64,000 nucleotides of DNA from Brevibacillus parabrevis (GCF_003710905.1 NZ_RHHV01000017.1:50815-114814); one strand, 5' to 3'; shown: positions 32,327 through 40,284, counted from the stretch's first letter. Translations and numbers: made by a program. The notes: generated by a model not told the origin, from the letters alone.

Positions 32327-32364
32327 GTTGTAATCATTTTAGTTACAACCAAATCATCTGTCAA
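32327..32364 (-). promoter_or_regulatory. Promoter and overlapping operator of the oxidoreductase gene
   Basis: Minus strand TTGACA (32364-32359), 17-bp spacer, TAAAAT (32341-32336). A perfect inverted repeat GTTGTAA-9 bp-TTACAAC (32327-32349) spans the -10. Confidence 0.75.
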
Positions 32365-32388
32365 GCATGTATTTTTTGTGCAAATGAA

Positions 32389-32415
32389 AAAGCACCCGCT
32401 TTCGCAGATGCTCGT
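32389..32415 (-). terminator. Terminator of the cstR-rhodanese unit
   Basis: Minus strand AGCATCTGC-GAAA-GCGGGTGCT followed by TTTTTCATTTG, 12 bp after the rhodanese stop. Confidence 0.8.
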
Positions 32416-32426
32416 TTCTTTTTTCG

Positions 32427-32816
32427 TTACTTTTGTTTGGTCGGTCCTTGCCAGGTGACCAGTCCACCCTGAAGGTGCGCCATTTGCGTAAAGCCGTGTT
32501 TTTTCAGGATTTTCGCCGCTTGCTTGCTGCGCATCCCGCTGCGGCAGTACAACAAAATATCGTTTTTCGGGGAAACTTCCTTCACCCGGCTGTTCAACTG
32601 GGACAGAGGGATGTTGACGGCTGTAGGAATGTGACCCTTCTTGAACTCGTGTGGCTCGCGCACGTCAATCAGCATCACCCTGCTTTTTTGATTCACCCGC
32701 TCCTTGAATTGCTCGGCTCGCAGGTTTTCCAGCCCTTTTACAGGCATGAAGCGGGAAATCAAATACCAAGTTGTCAATGCATACACAATAATAAGCAAAA
32801 TCGTCGTGAAGTCCAT
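32427..32816 (-). CDS. Membrane-anchored rhodanese-domain protein
   Basis: 129 aa: one N-terminal membrane segment (FTTILLIIVYALTTWYLISR), then a single rhodanese domain with VMLIDVREPHEFKKGHIPTA and the active-site loop CRSGMRS (catalytic Cys). Transfers or accepts sulfane sulfur at the membrane. It follows cstR by 21 bp, so it belongs to the CstR-controlled sulfur cluster. Confidence 0.9.
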   Translation of the reverse strand: MDFTTILLIIVYALTTWYLISRFMPVKGLENLRAEQFKERVNQKSRVMLIDVREPHEFKKGHIPTAVNIPLSQLNSRVKEVSPKNDILLYCRSGMRSKQAAKILKKHGFTQMAHLQGGLVTWQGPTKQK

Positions 32817-32837
32817 TTGAACATCCTTCCTAGTGAA

Positions 32838-33104
32838 TTAGCGACTTTTCACCAACAGCTCTACCGCTTCTTTTACCATCTTGCTTGTGTCGCCTCCGAG
32901 TGCCTGCTCCTCCAACAGACAGCGCTGCAAATTCTCCGCTACGATCTGCGCGATTGCCTTGTCAGACGCGTTGCGGACAGCAGACAGCTGGGCGACTACT
33001 TCTTTGCAGCTTTTTTGCTCGTCCATCATTCTCAACACGCCACGGATTTGTCCTTCAATTTTTCGCAAACGTCTTTTAATATCGTCACCGTAGTTGTAAT
33101 CCAT
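32838..33104 (-). CDS. cstR: CstR-type persulfide-sensing repressor (CsoR family)
   Basis: 88 aa from the ATG at 33104. All-helical CsoR fold: IKRRLRKIEGQIRGVLRMMD, with the sensing cysteines in EQKSCKEVV (about residue 33) and LQRCLLEE (about 62). Two Cys without the CsoR copper-site His pattern point to CstR, which forms interprotein di-/trisulfides with persulfide and releases DNA. Genes of persulfide metabolism surround it and three similar operator-like sites lie in the cluster. Confidence 0.88.
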   Translation of the reverse strand: MDYNYGDDIKRRLRKIEGQIRGVLRMMDEQKSCKEVVAQLSAVRNASDKAIAQIVAENLQRCLLEEQALGGDTSKMVKEAVELLVKSR

Positions 33105-33133
33105 GTGAAGTCCTCCCGTTTTTAGGATCGCGG

Positions 33134-33175
33134 ATACGTATACAGGTATATTATGCAAAAGACAGGCTTTGTCAA
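33134..33175 (-). promoter_or_regulatory. cstR promoter with CstR-like operator (site C)
   Basis: Minus strand TTGACA (33175-33170), 16-bp spacer, TAATAT (33153-33148). The 16-bp site ATACCTGTATACGTAT (33149-33134) overlaps the start site and matches the two other operator-like sites in the cluster at its ATAC...GTAT ends. The -35 lies in the loop of the dsrE terminator. Confidence 0.7.
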
Positions 33176-33187
33176 GCAAGCCTGTCT
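33156..33187 (-). terminator. Terminator of dsrE, containing the cstR -35
   Basis: Perfect 10-bp stem AGACAGGCTT/AAGCCTGTCT, then TTTGC. The 8-nt loop includes most of the TTGACA used by the cstR promoter. Confidence 0.7.
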
Positions 33188-33199
33188 GCTTTTCACCTC

Positions 33200-33682
33200 T
33201 TAAATAAAGAGGTTCACCTTCGCCTGTGTCGCATCGCCCAAGTAGGCTGCCACGCCCGCGTACTCCATTCCGTCCAGCAATTCTTCCTGCTGCAAGCCCA
33301 GCAAATCCATCGTCATCGTGCAAGCAACCAGCTTGACTCCTTGCTCCTGCGCCAGCTCGATCAGTTGGGGCAGCGTCAGGGCATTGTGCTTTTTCATGAC
33401 ATGCTTGATCATTTCCGGGCCCATCCCCAGCATATTCATTTTGGACAGCCCCAGCTTCTGCGCCCCTCTCGGCATCATCCAGCCAAACATTTTCTCCAGC
33501 CAGCCTTTTTTGACTTTGACGATCTCGTCCTTGCGCATCGTGTTCAAGCCCCAAAAGGTAAAAAAGATCGTGACGTCGTGATCGTAGGCAGCAGCCCCGT
33601 TCGCTATGATAAAAGCCGCGATCGCTTTATCCAAATCGCCGCTGAAAAGAACAATCGTCGTTTTCTCTTTCTGGTTTTCCAT
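33200..33682 (-). CDS. DsrE/DsrF/DrsH-like sulfur-carrier protein
   Basis: 160 aa soluble protein with the DsrE fold: TTIVLFSGDLDKAIAAFIIA at the N-terminus, then TIFFTFWGLN, and a conserved cysteine in VKLVACTMTMDLLG. Such proteins relay sulfane sulfur between TusA and rhodanese/PDO partners. It lies between cstR and the TSUP exporter, with operator-like site B just upstream. Confidence 0.9.
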   Translation of the reverse strand: MENQKEKTTIVLFSGDLDKAIAAFIIANGAAAYDHDVTIFFTFWGLNTMRKDEIVKVKKGWLEKMFGWMMPRGAQKLGLSKMNMLGMGPEMIKHVMKKHNALTLPQLIELAQEQGVKLVACTMTMDLLGLQQEELLDGMEYAGVAAYLGDATQAKVNLFI

Positions 33683-33707
33683 CGTTAAGCCCTCCCGTTA
33701 AATACTG

Positions 33708-33723
33708 TTACTCCTATAGGTAT
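33708..33723 (-). promoter_or_regulatory. CstR-like operator upstream of dsrE (site B)
   Basis: ATACCTATAGGAGTAA on the minus strand, 26 bp ahead of the dsrE start. It fits the ATACCTATAGG-GTAT pattern of the sites at 33134 and 36953. I could not identify a convincing -35/-10 next to it. Confidence 0.6.
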
Positions 33724-33730
33724 AAAAATG

Positions 33731-33771
33731 AGCGAAAAGAAGCCGCTCTCGACTCTCCATGCTTCTTTTCT
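33731..33771 (-). terminator. Terminator of the TSUP gene
   Basis: AAAAGAAGC/GCTTCTTTT stem (9 bp) with a 17-nt loop on the minus strand, immediately after the TSUP stop. Confidence 0.65.
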
Positions 33772-33774
33772 CAC

Positions 33775-34563
33775 TTACAAAATATCGCTCCACACTTTGA
33801 TCGCCGTAGCGCAGATCAGCACGATCAGACCGTACCGCAAATATTTGACATCGATCTTGGCGCTGACCACACTGCCCAAAGGCGCACCCAGGACACTGCC
33901 AATGACCGTAAACAGGACCGGAACCAACGGAATATGTCCCGCGTACAATTTGCCTGCGACACCACCGATGGCGGAAATGAATACGATAGCGAGTGACGAG
34001 GCAATCGTGACGCGCGTAGGAATTTTGAGGATCGTCAGCATGATCGGAATCAGGATGAAGGCGCCTCCCGCTCCGACAATTCCGGAGACAACGCCTACCA
34101 CAAAAGCGATCGGGATGGCGACGAACCGATTGTAGACGATCTCTGCTGCCTGTTCCTGAGTCCCTTTGTTCTTTTTCAGCATCAAAATGACCGCTACGAC
34201 AGCCAATATACCGTAAACGAGGTTGATGCTGTCACCAGACATGTATTTGGAAGCCAGGCCACCCAACAAACTTCCTGCCAGGATGCCGATTCCCATATCT
34301 CTGACCAGTCCTTTATGCACCAGGGGCGACCCTTTGCCATTTCGCTTGCGAAAAGCGATTACCCCTGACAGCGAGGCAAAAAAGACCTGGAACATCGAGA
34401 TCGACGACACCTCCTGAGCGGAGAAATGAGCCAATCCAAGGCCCGCCGGAACAAACAGCAGCAATGGATAATTGATAATCGCTCCGCCAATCCCCAGCAT
34501 CCCGGAGAAAAAGGAACCGACAAATCCTAGAGAAATCATGAGTAAATACAGCAAGACGTCCAT
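33775..34563 (-). CDS. TSUP (TauE/SafE) family sulfite/organosulfur exporter
   Basis: 262 aa from the ATG at 34563 (GGGGAGGG upstream); the frame extends left, but the added residues are hydrophilic and lack a ribosome-binding site. Eight membrane segments in two TauE/SafE halves: GFVGSFFSGMLGIGGAIINY opens the first and GVVSGIVGAGGAFILIPIML the second. Expected role: export of sulfite or thiosulfate formed by the neighbouring sulfur enzymes. Confidence 0.9.
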   Translation of the reverse strand: MDVLLYLLMISLGFVGSFFSGMLGIGGAIINYPLLLFVPAGLGLAHFSAQEVSSISMFQVFFASLSGVIAFRKRNGKGSPLVHKGLVRDMGIGILAGSLLGGLASKYMSGDSINLVYGILAVVAVILMLKKNKGTQEQAAEIVYNRFVAIPIAFVVGVVSGIVGAGGAFILIPIMLTILKIPTRVTIASSLAIVFISAIGGVAGKLYAGHIPLVPVLFTVIGSVLGAPLGSVVSAKIDVKYLRYGLIVLICATAIKVWSDIL

Positions 34564-34679
34564 ATGCCCTCCCCGCATTCTCCGCCCAAATCGCACAAGA
34601 ATGCCGTAGCCACTTTTCAAATGCGCATTTTTCAGGTACAATAAAAACCAAGTAAATAACTATGATTAAGGTGATTTAA

Positions 34680-34850
34680 ATGGTTCGTTATTTAAAAGCC
34701 ATTTTTCAACATCGCTGCCCTGTCTGCAAAGAACCTCTGCGTTCTGTGCGAAGCCACTTGCTTTGTGAAAAGATTTGCCCGAACGGCCATTTTCGCGAAG
34801 AAACCTACCCCGACCTCGGCGTTCGCATTGTATATGAAAATAAGGACTAA
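34680..34850 (+). CDS. Small zinc-ribbon protein
   Basis: 56 aa, ATG at 34680 with AAGGTGAT 4 nt upstream. MVRYLKAIFQHRCPVCKEPL, then LLCEKICPNGHF: CPVC plus C-x3-C form a plausible zinc ribbon. It is oriented opposite to the sulfur genes and has its own terminator. A TACAAT at 34637-34642 may be its -10. I do not recognise a family. Confidence 0.75.
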   Translation: MVRYLKAIFQHRCPVCKEPLRSVRSHLLCEKICPNGHFREETYPDLGVRIVYENKD

Positions 34851-34884
34851 GCGAACACTTCTGCATCGTGCCCGCTTAGTCTTT
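34841..34884. terminator. Terminator shared by the zinc-ribbon gene and tusA
   Basis: GACTAAGCG/CGCTTAGTC (9-bp stem) followed by TTTTTCTT; overlaps the TAA of the small gene. Confidence 0.8.
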
Positions 34885-34887
34885 TTC

Positions 34888-35112
34888 TTACAGCTTTTTC
34901 ACCAGGAACTTGTATACGCCGTTCTCCAACTCATGAGACACCAGTTCGTTTTTCGACTGCTTCACCCATGCCGTAAAATCATGGAGCGACCCTTTATCGG
35001 TAGAGAGCACTTCCATGGTCTGTCCTGGCTGCAACGTATCCAGCGCTTTCTTCGCTTTGACAATCGGCATCGGGCAAGCAAGACCTTTTGTATCCACAAC
35101 AACATCTGCCAT
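34888..35112 (-). CDS. tusA: TusA-family sulfurtransferase
   Basis: 74 aa from the ATG at 35112. VDTKGLACPMPIVKAKKALD carries the invariant CPxP motif whose Cys bears the persulfide; LQPGQTMEVLSTDKGSLHDF follows. It accepts and passes sulfane sulfur. 22 bp downstream of the persulfide dioxygenase gene in the CstR-controlled operon. Confidence 0.93.
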   Translation of the reverse strand: MADVVVDTKGLACPMPIVKAKKALDTLQPGQTMEVLSTDKGSLHDFTAWVKQSKNELVSHELENGVYKFLVKKL

Positions 35113-35134
35113 GTCGTTTTCCCCCTTGTTGATT

Positions 35135-36286
35135 TTATTTATCGTGAACCGCGCAACGGTTCGGTCCCGTTTCCATCTCGCGCTGTTCTTCTTCATCAGG
35201 CTTCAATCTGCCCATGTTTACTTGACGAATTTCCTGATAGGCGTTTGGCTGCGGCGGCAGCTCCTCGGTAACCGTGCGTCTGAAGTCGCCTTCATCGGCG
35301 ATGTTCAACCCCGGATTGTTGCGGTACAGATCGCCCAAACGTGCTGAGACAACGCCGTTTGTTCCCAGCTCCACATAGCTGCCAAAATGCGCGGGCAGTA
35401 CCAGGAGATCTTTTGACAGCTCCTGATAACGATTATACAGGGTGTCACGCAGGTCTCCCACCCAATCTTGCGCTTTGCCAGCCAAATCCGGCCGCCCGAT
35501 CGATGCCACAAACAAAATGTCGCCTGTCAAAAAGTAGGTGTCATCTACAATCAACGACGTACTCCCAATCGTATGTCCCGGGGAATAGATCGGCAAAATG
35601 GAGATGCTCGTGCTGCCGACTTGAATGCTTTTTCCTTCCTCCAGCTTTTTGTAGGCAAAAACGACTTCTTCCGCGTCCTTTTCCGGCAGCCAGTAAGTAG
35701 CTCCTGTGCTTTCGGCGAGCTTTCTGCCACCGGAAATATGGTCGGCATGCAAATGAGTGTCGATCGTATGTTTGATGGACAAGCCACGCTCTTTGGCAAA
35801 AGCTTCGTACACGTCTGTCATGCGTACCGAGTCAACGACAGCAGCTTCCTGACCGGAGACGATCATGTAGGACAAGCAGCCTTTGCCTATCCGGACGAAT
35901 TGATAAATTTCCCCGCCGTCGCGCAAATCCCCCACTTTGACAGGCGCGAGATGCTCGCTCCACTGCTTCATCCCGCCTTCGAGGTAGTACACGTCATGAA
36001 GTCCGGCATCCGCCAGTTGCTCCGCTACAAAAATCGAGGAGCCTTCCTTGGCGCAAACGACCAGTATTTTTTGGCTGGCAGGAAGCTTCCCGACGACAGC
36101 CTCGACTCCATCGATCAGCTCGAAGTACGGCACATTGATGGAGTCTACCCGATGGCCTTCGATGCGCCAGTCTTGGTAATCCTCCTGGTTGCGCACATCA
36201 AGAATAAACAGCTCCTCCTGGGCAAACAGCAATTCAGTCAAATCATGCGCCGACATTTTTTGTACCTTTCCTTGTTGGTTGCTCAT
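35135..36286 (-). CDS. Rhodanese-persulfide dioxygenase fusion (CstB-like)
   Basis: 383 aa. Residues about 12-115 are a rhodanese domain (FILDVRNQEDYQDWRIEGH; active loop CAKEGSS). Residues about 118-345 are a metallo-beta-lactamase persulfide dioxygenase with THLHADHISGG, SPGHTIGSTSL, LTGDILF and LPAHFGSY. The fusion is expected to oxidise low-molecular persulfides to sulfite/thiosulfate; the domain order (rhodanese first) differs from CstB, where the metallo-beta-lactamase domain is N-terminal. ATG with GGAGATAAGCA upstream. Part of the operon 36885-34888. Confidence 0.9.
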   Translation of the reverse strand: MSNQQGKVQKMSAHDLTELLFAQEELFILDVRNQEDYQDWRIEGHRVDSINVPYFELIDGVEAVVGKLPASQKILVVCAKEGSSIFVAEQLADAGLHDVYYLEGGMKQWSEHLAPVKVGDLRDGGEIYQFVRIGKGCLSYMIVSGQEAAVVDSVRMTDVYEAFAKERGLSIKHTIDTHLHADHISGGRKLAESTGATYWLPEKDAEEVVFAYKKLEEGKSIQVGSTSISILPIYSPGHTIGSTSLIVDDTYFLTGDILFVASIGRPDLAGKAQDWVGDLRDTLYNRYQELSKDLLVLPAHFGSYVELGTNGVVSARLGDLYRNNPGLNIADEGDFRRTVTEELPPQPNAYQEIRQVNMGRLKPDEEEQREMETGPNRCAVHDK

Positions 36287-36300
36287 TGCTTATCTCCTCC

Positions 36301-36885
36301 TCACTGTTTTTCTACCGAGCCAACCCAGCGGGCCATACCCGGCACGACGTTTTTTACTCGTGAAAAGCCTTTGTCGGCAAGCAGCCGGCAAGCGAGATCG
36401 CTGCGATTGCCGGAACGGCAGATGACAAAAATGTCCCGATCGGTCGGCAACTCAGCCAATCGCTGCTCCAATACCCCCATAGGTATCGATTTGGCCACAG
36501 AAATACGCTCGAAGGCATATTCGGCAGGCTCCCGCACATCGATAAGCGTAAACGGCTCGCCGGATTGTAGCTTCGCTTGAAGTTCTTCGTTCGTGATCGT
36601 ATGCGGATATTTCGTCTCGGCCTTCGTCTCCTGCTGGCTTGCTTTTCTAAGGAAATGCTTCAAGACTTCTCCCTCCTGAACGGTGCCCAAATACTGATGC
36701 CCTGTGCTGTTTGCCCAGCCTTTCATGTCAGCCAGCGAGCCTTTGTCAGTCGCTTGCACCTCCAGAACCTGGCCGGGAGCGAGTTGCTCCATCGCCTTTT
36801 TGGTGCGAACGACAGGCATCGGGCAAGCCAAGCCTTTGCAGTCCAACATTTTATCAACGGAAAAGCTCGGTTGTGTCGCAGACAT
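36301..36885 (-). CDS. TusA-rhodanese two-domain sulfurtransferase (CstA-like)
   Basis: 194 aa. Residues 10-80 are TusA (LDCKGLACPMPVVRTKKAME with CPxP), and about 100-190 a rhodanese domain (FTLIDVREPAEYAFERISVA; loop CRSGNRSD). The fused layout resembles CstA, which moves persulfide sulfur to carriers. First gene of the leftward operon, with the promoter and operator-like site A 70-115 bp upstream. Confidence 0.9.
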   Translation of the reverse strand: MSATQPSFSVDKMLDCKGLACPMPVVRTKKAMEQLAPGQVLEVQATDKGSLADMKGWANSTGHQYLGTVQEGEVLKHFLRKASQQETKAETKYPHTITNEELQAKLQSGEPFTLIDVREPAEYAFERISVAKSIPMGVLEQRLAELPTDRDIFVICRSGNRSDLACRLLADKGFSRVKNVVPGMARWVGSVEKQ

Positions 36886-36952
36886 GTTGTGTTCCCTCCT
36901 AAAGATTTGGGATGATTAAAAGTGGTATAATTGCCAGTTTTGTTTTATACGC

Positions 36953-36998
36953 ATACCCCTATATGTATTATGTTATGCATCGAAAGTTTCCTTGTCAA
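36953..36998 (-). promoter_or_regulatory. Sulfur-operon promoter with CstR-like operator (site A)
   Basis: Minus strand TTGACA (36998-36993), 17-bp spacer, TAACAT (36975-36970), then ATACATATAGGGGTAT (36968-36953) immediately downstream of the -10. It is the best palindrome of the three sites and resembles known CstR operators (ATACC-centre-GGTAT). Confidence 0.75.
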
Positions 36999-37583
36999 CA
37001 AGATTTTCAACTTCTTGATAGCAGCAATTAATCTTGTTGCAAACATCCCTTCTCTAAAAACATTACAGGTCTATCTCCATGATAAACAGGCGTTATTTGA
37101 ACGAATTTGTTTTTGTAACGGTAGGCTACTTCAAAGTTTAAGACCATACGTAGCACTATTTTGCCTGCGTACCACAGCTGCATCTCTTCGTATATCGTTT
37201 TCATTTTTCTGATAAGCTGGGGCCCACCTTATTTCCAGATCACAAAGAACCCTACAATGCGATTGTTTACAGGATAATAAAACTTTTAAAATAGTTTATT
37301 TCCTCAACGAAAACATCAGTTATTAGAAACATATGATGTTGCGGTAAAGCCCTTGGAGACCAAACCTAGATCAGCCATGAAGCACCGCTTAAATATCTAG
37401 GGAGAACTATTATCTTACCATATCTCGTTCCCTAATCGCTCATAGCATATGTTTTACTTCCGGGCTTTTCAGTCTCAGAACCGAGAACGTTTGCTGGAGG
37501 GATTCAGACACATCTTTTCATTTGATAACTTATCACCGGAAATAAAAAGTTATATTTTTAATTTCCATATTTACATAAAGCCC
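36999..37583. other. AT-rich non-coding gap
   Basis: No credible gene, RNA or mobile-element remnant seen. The only open frame (36931-37212) overlaps the promoter and lacks a good ribosome-binding site. The composition becomes AT-rich here, marking the edge of the following cassette. Confidence 0.6.
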
Positions 37584-37618
37584 AAAAAAATCCCCCACTA
37601 TTAATTTAAGTGAGGGGC
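37584..37618 (-). terminator. Terminator of the AT-rich cassette
   Basis: Minus strand CCCCTCACT-TAAATTAAT-AGTGGGGG (one mismatch) followed by ATTTTTTTGGG, 54 bp after the last stop. Confidence 0.85.
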
Positions 37619-37671
37619 GCTCTTCTTATTTAAGTAATAATACCAATTTTTTTATTAATTATTAAGAGAAT

Positions 37672-37860
37672 CTAACTATTATTACGAGATTTTAACAAAA
37701 GTAGAATTTCCTTTAATTGTTCATTTATTTCTCGACTAACTTGCTCCTTCTTCTTCATATAAGTCAGGATCTTTAGGGCAACGTATACTACAAAAAGGAA
37801 ATAAAATAACGGAAAAAACGGATAAATAAAACTCAGGTAATCTGATCCAAAGTCCAACAT
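37672..37860 (-). CDS. Small single-pass membrane protein of the AT-rich cassette
   Basis: 62 aa. An N-terminal hydrophobic stretch (LSFIYPFFPLFYFLFVVYVA) is followed by a basic linker (MKKKEQ) and a short helix with heptad-like leucines (INEQLKEILLLLKSR). It starts 29 bp after the lipoprotein stop with AAGGGAAG upstream, so it is the third gene of the operon. No family recognised. Confidence 0.75.
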   Translation of the reverse strand: MLDFGSDYLSFIYPFFPLFYFLFVVYVALKILTYMKKKEQVSREINEQLKEILLLLKSRNNS

Positions 37861-37889
37861 ACAATAACTTCCCTTCTTTATTAAACTAT

Positions 37890-39524
37890 TCAGTGATTAT
37901 CTAAAAGAGTAACTAATTTCTTACATTCTAAAGCATAGAAAGTTGCTAGCATCGTCGGCTCTCCACCCTCAAAAAATGCATATCCACCGCCAGGAATTTT
38001 CAAATTATCAACATAATTAGTAATACCTTGTATATCTATAGGCGACATATCTAATTCCTTCATCAGTAACAATGTATCATAAGTGTCAATCAAATCTGAT
38101 TCATCACCTTTTATTGCATACCCTCCATCCGGTTTTTGATTGGATTTTAGCCATAACTTAAACACATCGAAATCAAATTTAATAGATAAATCTTTACAAT
38201 TGATTGATTTAGTAACTAGATATACATTTCTTAGACTCATATCCAACCAAAACCTATCATTTAGTTGATTTATTATTCTTCTTTTTTCCTCAATATTCGT
38301 TCTTGAAAAAGCTAATTTGTAATACTCATCGTTCATAATTATTTTGTCATTATTCGTTTTGATAGTGTTAAATAACTCTTCGTTAGTCTCGGACAAATAA
38401 AACATATCCTGATCAGACATATCAGTTTTAAACCTTTGTAAAAAGGTACTTGTCTCATTAAGTGAATTATACCCAAAATGCATTAATACGGCGTTAGCCA
38501 TTATGGTTGTAGTTATATTAGATTTTTTTATTGGAGTCCTTACGACAAATACACCTGTACTTTTCTGATATTTCTTCAAATTTATGGTTAGTTGATGCAA
38601 ATTCACTGCATCGTGATAAAAATTTAATATATCTACAGTTGCTTGAAGATCAGACACTTGATTATCAATAAAATTAAATCCATCATCCTTGAGTTTTATA
38701 GAATCCAAGTAATGAATAAAATCTGCAGAAATTACTGGTTGTTTTCCAAGCGATTGTAGTATGTTCACTTTAGCGACAACATTATAAAGATCAAGGGGAT
38801 CATTGGGTGTAGGAAAACCAGCTGATTCAATTTCACTTGCAAGTTTTTTAATACTACCCAGACTTTCAAGCTTATTGAAACCTGCTTTTTGTAAAATATT
38901 TATAGCACTATTATAAATTGAGTACTTGTAATTACTGTTTATTCCTTCTATTTCATTGTTTTCAAGGCAGTTAAGTATACTTTTCTCTAGATCTTGATTT
39001 TCAAATTTTACATTCAAGTTGTCATATATATCTGTGACTAATTCTGATGTCGTTATTTTATCGAGTAATTTATTCATGGAAGGAAAATAGTAATATCCAT
39101 TTTCTCCTTTTAATTCAGAAATCTTGTTAACTATACGGTTTTTCACTTGTTGATCTAAGGATAGACTTAACATTTTTGAAATATCCGTAACATATTTTAA
39201 AGTTATTAAATCGTTTTCATCCCTAAGTTGGATTTTCTCCGATTTTAAAAAAGAATGCACATAGCCTGCAAGTTCTTTATTTCTGGGAATTGGTTGGTTA
39301 GCTTTCTTAAATATTTCTACTGCATATCGCGTTTCATATATGGAATAGGGTCTTTCACTATTCAAAATAGTATAGCCACCGTCATCATTTTTTGCTTCCA
39401 TAATCATATTTATCGTATTCTTATCCCATTCTGACGCTATCTGTTCCTGTTCATTTTTTATACTACAAGCCATCAAAATAAACACTAATGAGCATAGTAA
39501 TAGCTTAAAAATTTGTTTATTCAT
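37890..39524 (-). CDS. Lipoprotein with alpha/alpha-toroid (prenyltransferase/squalene-cyclase-like) repeats
   Basis: 544 aa. Signal peptide with lipobox LMAC, modified Cys at about 20. DGGY-type repeats recur: DDGGYTILNSERPYSIYETR near the start, KPDGGYAIKGDESDLIDTYD and PGGGYAFFEGGEPTMLATFY near the end, each followed by a helix such as LLLMKEL or ALECKKL. This pattern is typical of the (alpha/alpha)6 terpene-cyclase/prenyltransferase fold, here outside the membrane. No catalytic DxDD is apparent, so it may be a binding rather than an enzymatic domain. Strongly AT-rich. Middle gene of the cassette. Confidence 0.8.
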   Translation of the reverse strand: MNKQIFKLLLCSLVFILMACSIKNEQEQIASEWDKNTINMIMEAKNDDGGYTILNSERPYSIYETRYAVEIFKKANQPIPRNKELAGYVHSFLKSEKIQLRDENDLITLKYVTDISKMLSLSLDQQVKNRIVNKISELKGENGYYYFPSMNKLLDKITTSELVTDIYDNLNVKFENQDLEKSILNCLENNEIEGINSNYKYSIYNSAINILQKAGFNKLESLGSIKKLASEIESAGFPTPNDPLDLYNVVAKVNILQSLGKQPVISADFIHYLDSIKLKDDGFNFIDNQVSDLQATVDILNFYHDAVNLHQLTINLKKYQKSTGVFVVRTPIKKSNITTTIMANAVLMHFGYNSLNETSTFLQRFKTDMSDQDMFYLSETNEELFNTIKTNNDKIIMNDEYYKLAFSRTNIEEKRRIINQLNDRFWLDMSLRNVYLVTKSINCKDLSIKFDFDVFKLWLKSNQKPDGGYAIKGDESDLIDTYDTLLLMKELDMSPIDIQGITNYVDNLKIPGGGYAFFEGGEPTMLATFYALECKKLVTLLDNH

Positions 39525-39585
39525 GTTCTACTCCTGAATGAATAAGGTAAGTGAAAGAAATCACCTTCCACTTACCTTTAATAAT

Positions 39586-40284
39586 CTAGTTAATAGAAAT
39601 ATCTAACGTATTTAAAACAGAAGTTGTTTTTGAACCGAATTTAAAATTTGAAACGTCATTTACGATTACTCCTGTAAACTTCCCGCTACCTTTAACTCTT
39701 GATGTAATTTTATCCCAATCATATTCAAAACCGTAGCTATTATCATCATATTCGGATGGCCACGAAAATTGCAGTGCTCCAGATGTAGAATTAACTGATA
39801 CTGCAGCTGGATAACTATATGCTGTAGCAGCACCAGAAGCGCTTATGGTTTGAGCAGGAAGAACAGTAATTCTATCGGCATTATATGGATTACCTCCACT
39901 CCAATGTGCCTTTGTGTATCCCTTGATAGAAATATAATCTGTCGAAATGCTCGTATCGGTATAGTCGACATCTATACTAGAAAAAGTTTTTAATTTTCCA
40001 TCACTATAAGATTTCAAAGACTCATCATAAAAATCTGCATATTTCCCTCTTTTCATTGAAAAACTACTAGTAGATAACGCCGAAACTTTCTTTTCAACAT
40101 TTGGAGTAATCTTTTCCTTCCCACCACTATAAGACTTAGTAGTATAGCCATTCTTATGTGTGGTTGTAATTGTCGTATCAGTTGCTTTATCAGTTGTTTC
40201 TGACTTATTAATAGCAAATGCAGGAGAAATTACCAAAAAGGATAATAATAAACTACTACTTGCTAAAAACATTGCTTTTTTCAT
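39586..40284 (-). CDS. Secreted protein of unknown function
   Basis: 232 aa from the ATG at 40284 (AGGAAGTG 6 nt upstream). Cleavable signal peptide ending VISPAFA. The mature part is Ser/Thr/Lys/Tyr-rich with few Cys and beta-rich-looking segments (GYTTKSYSGGKEKITPN, SISTDYISIKGYTKAHWSGG, NPYNADRITVLPAQ). No family recognised. First gene of the cassette; 61 bp ahead of the lipoprotein. Confidence 0.8.
   Translation of the reverse strand: MKKAMFLASSSLLLSFLVISPAFAINKSETTDKATDTTITTTHKNGYTTKSYSGGKEKITPNVEKKVSALSTSSFSMKRGKYADFYDESLKSYSDGKLKTFSSIDVDYTDTSISTDYISIKGYTKAHWSGGNPYNADRITVLPAQTISASGAATAYSYPAAVSVNSTSGALQFSWPSEYDDNSYGFEYDWDKITSRVKGSGKFTGVIVNDVSNFKFGSKTTSVLNTLDISIN

Noticed and set aside
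36931..37212. Plus-strand 93-codon frame
   Set aside because: Overlaps the sulfur-operon promoter and operator; no ribosome-binding site or recognisable motif.
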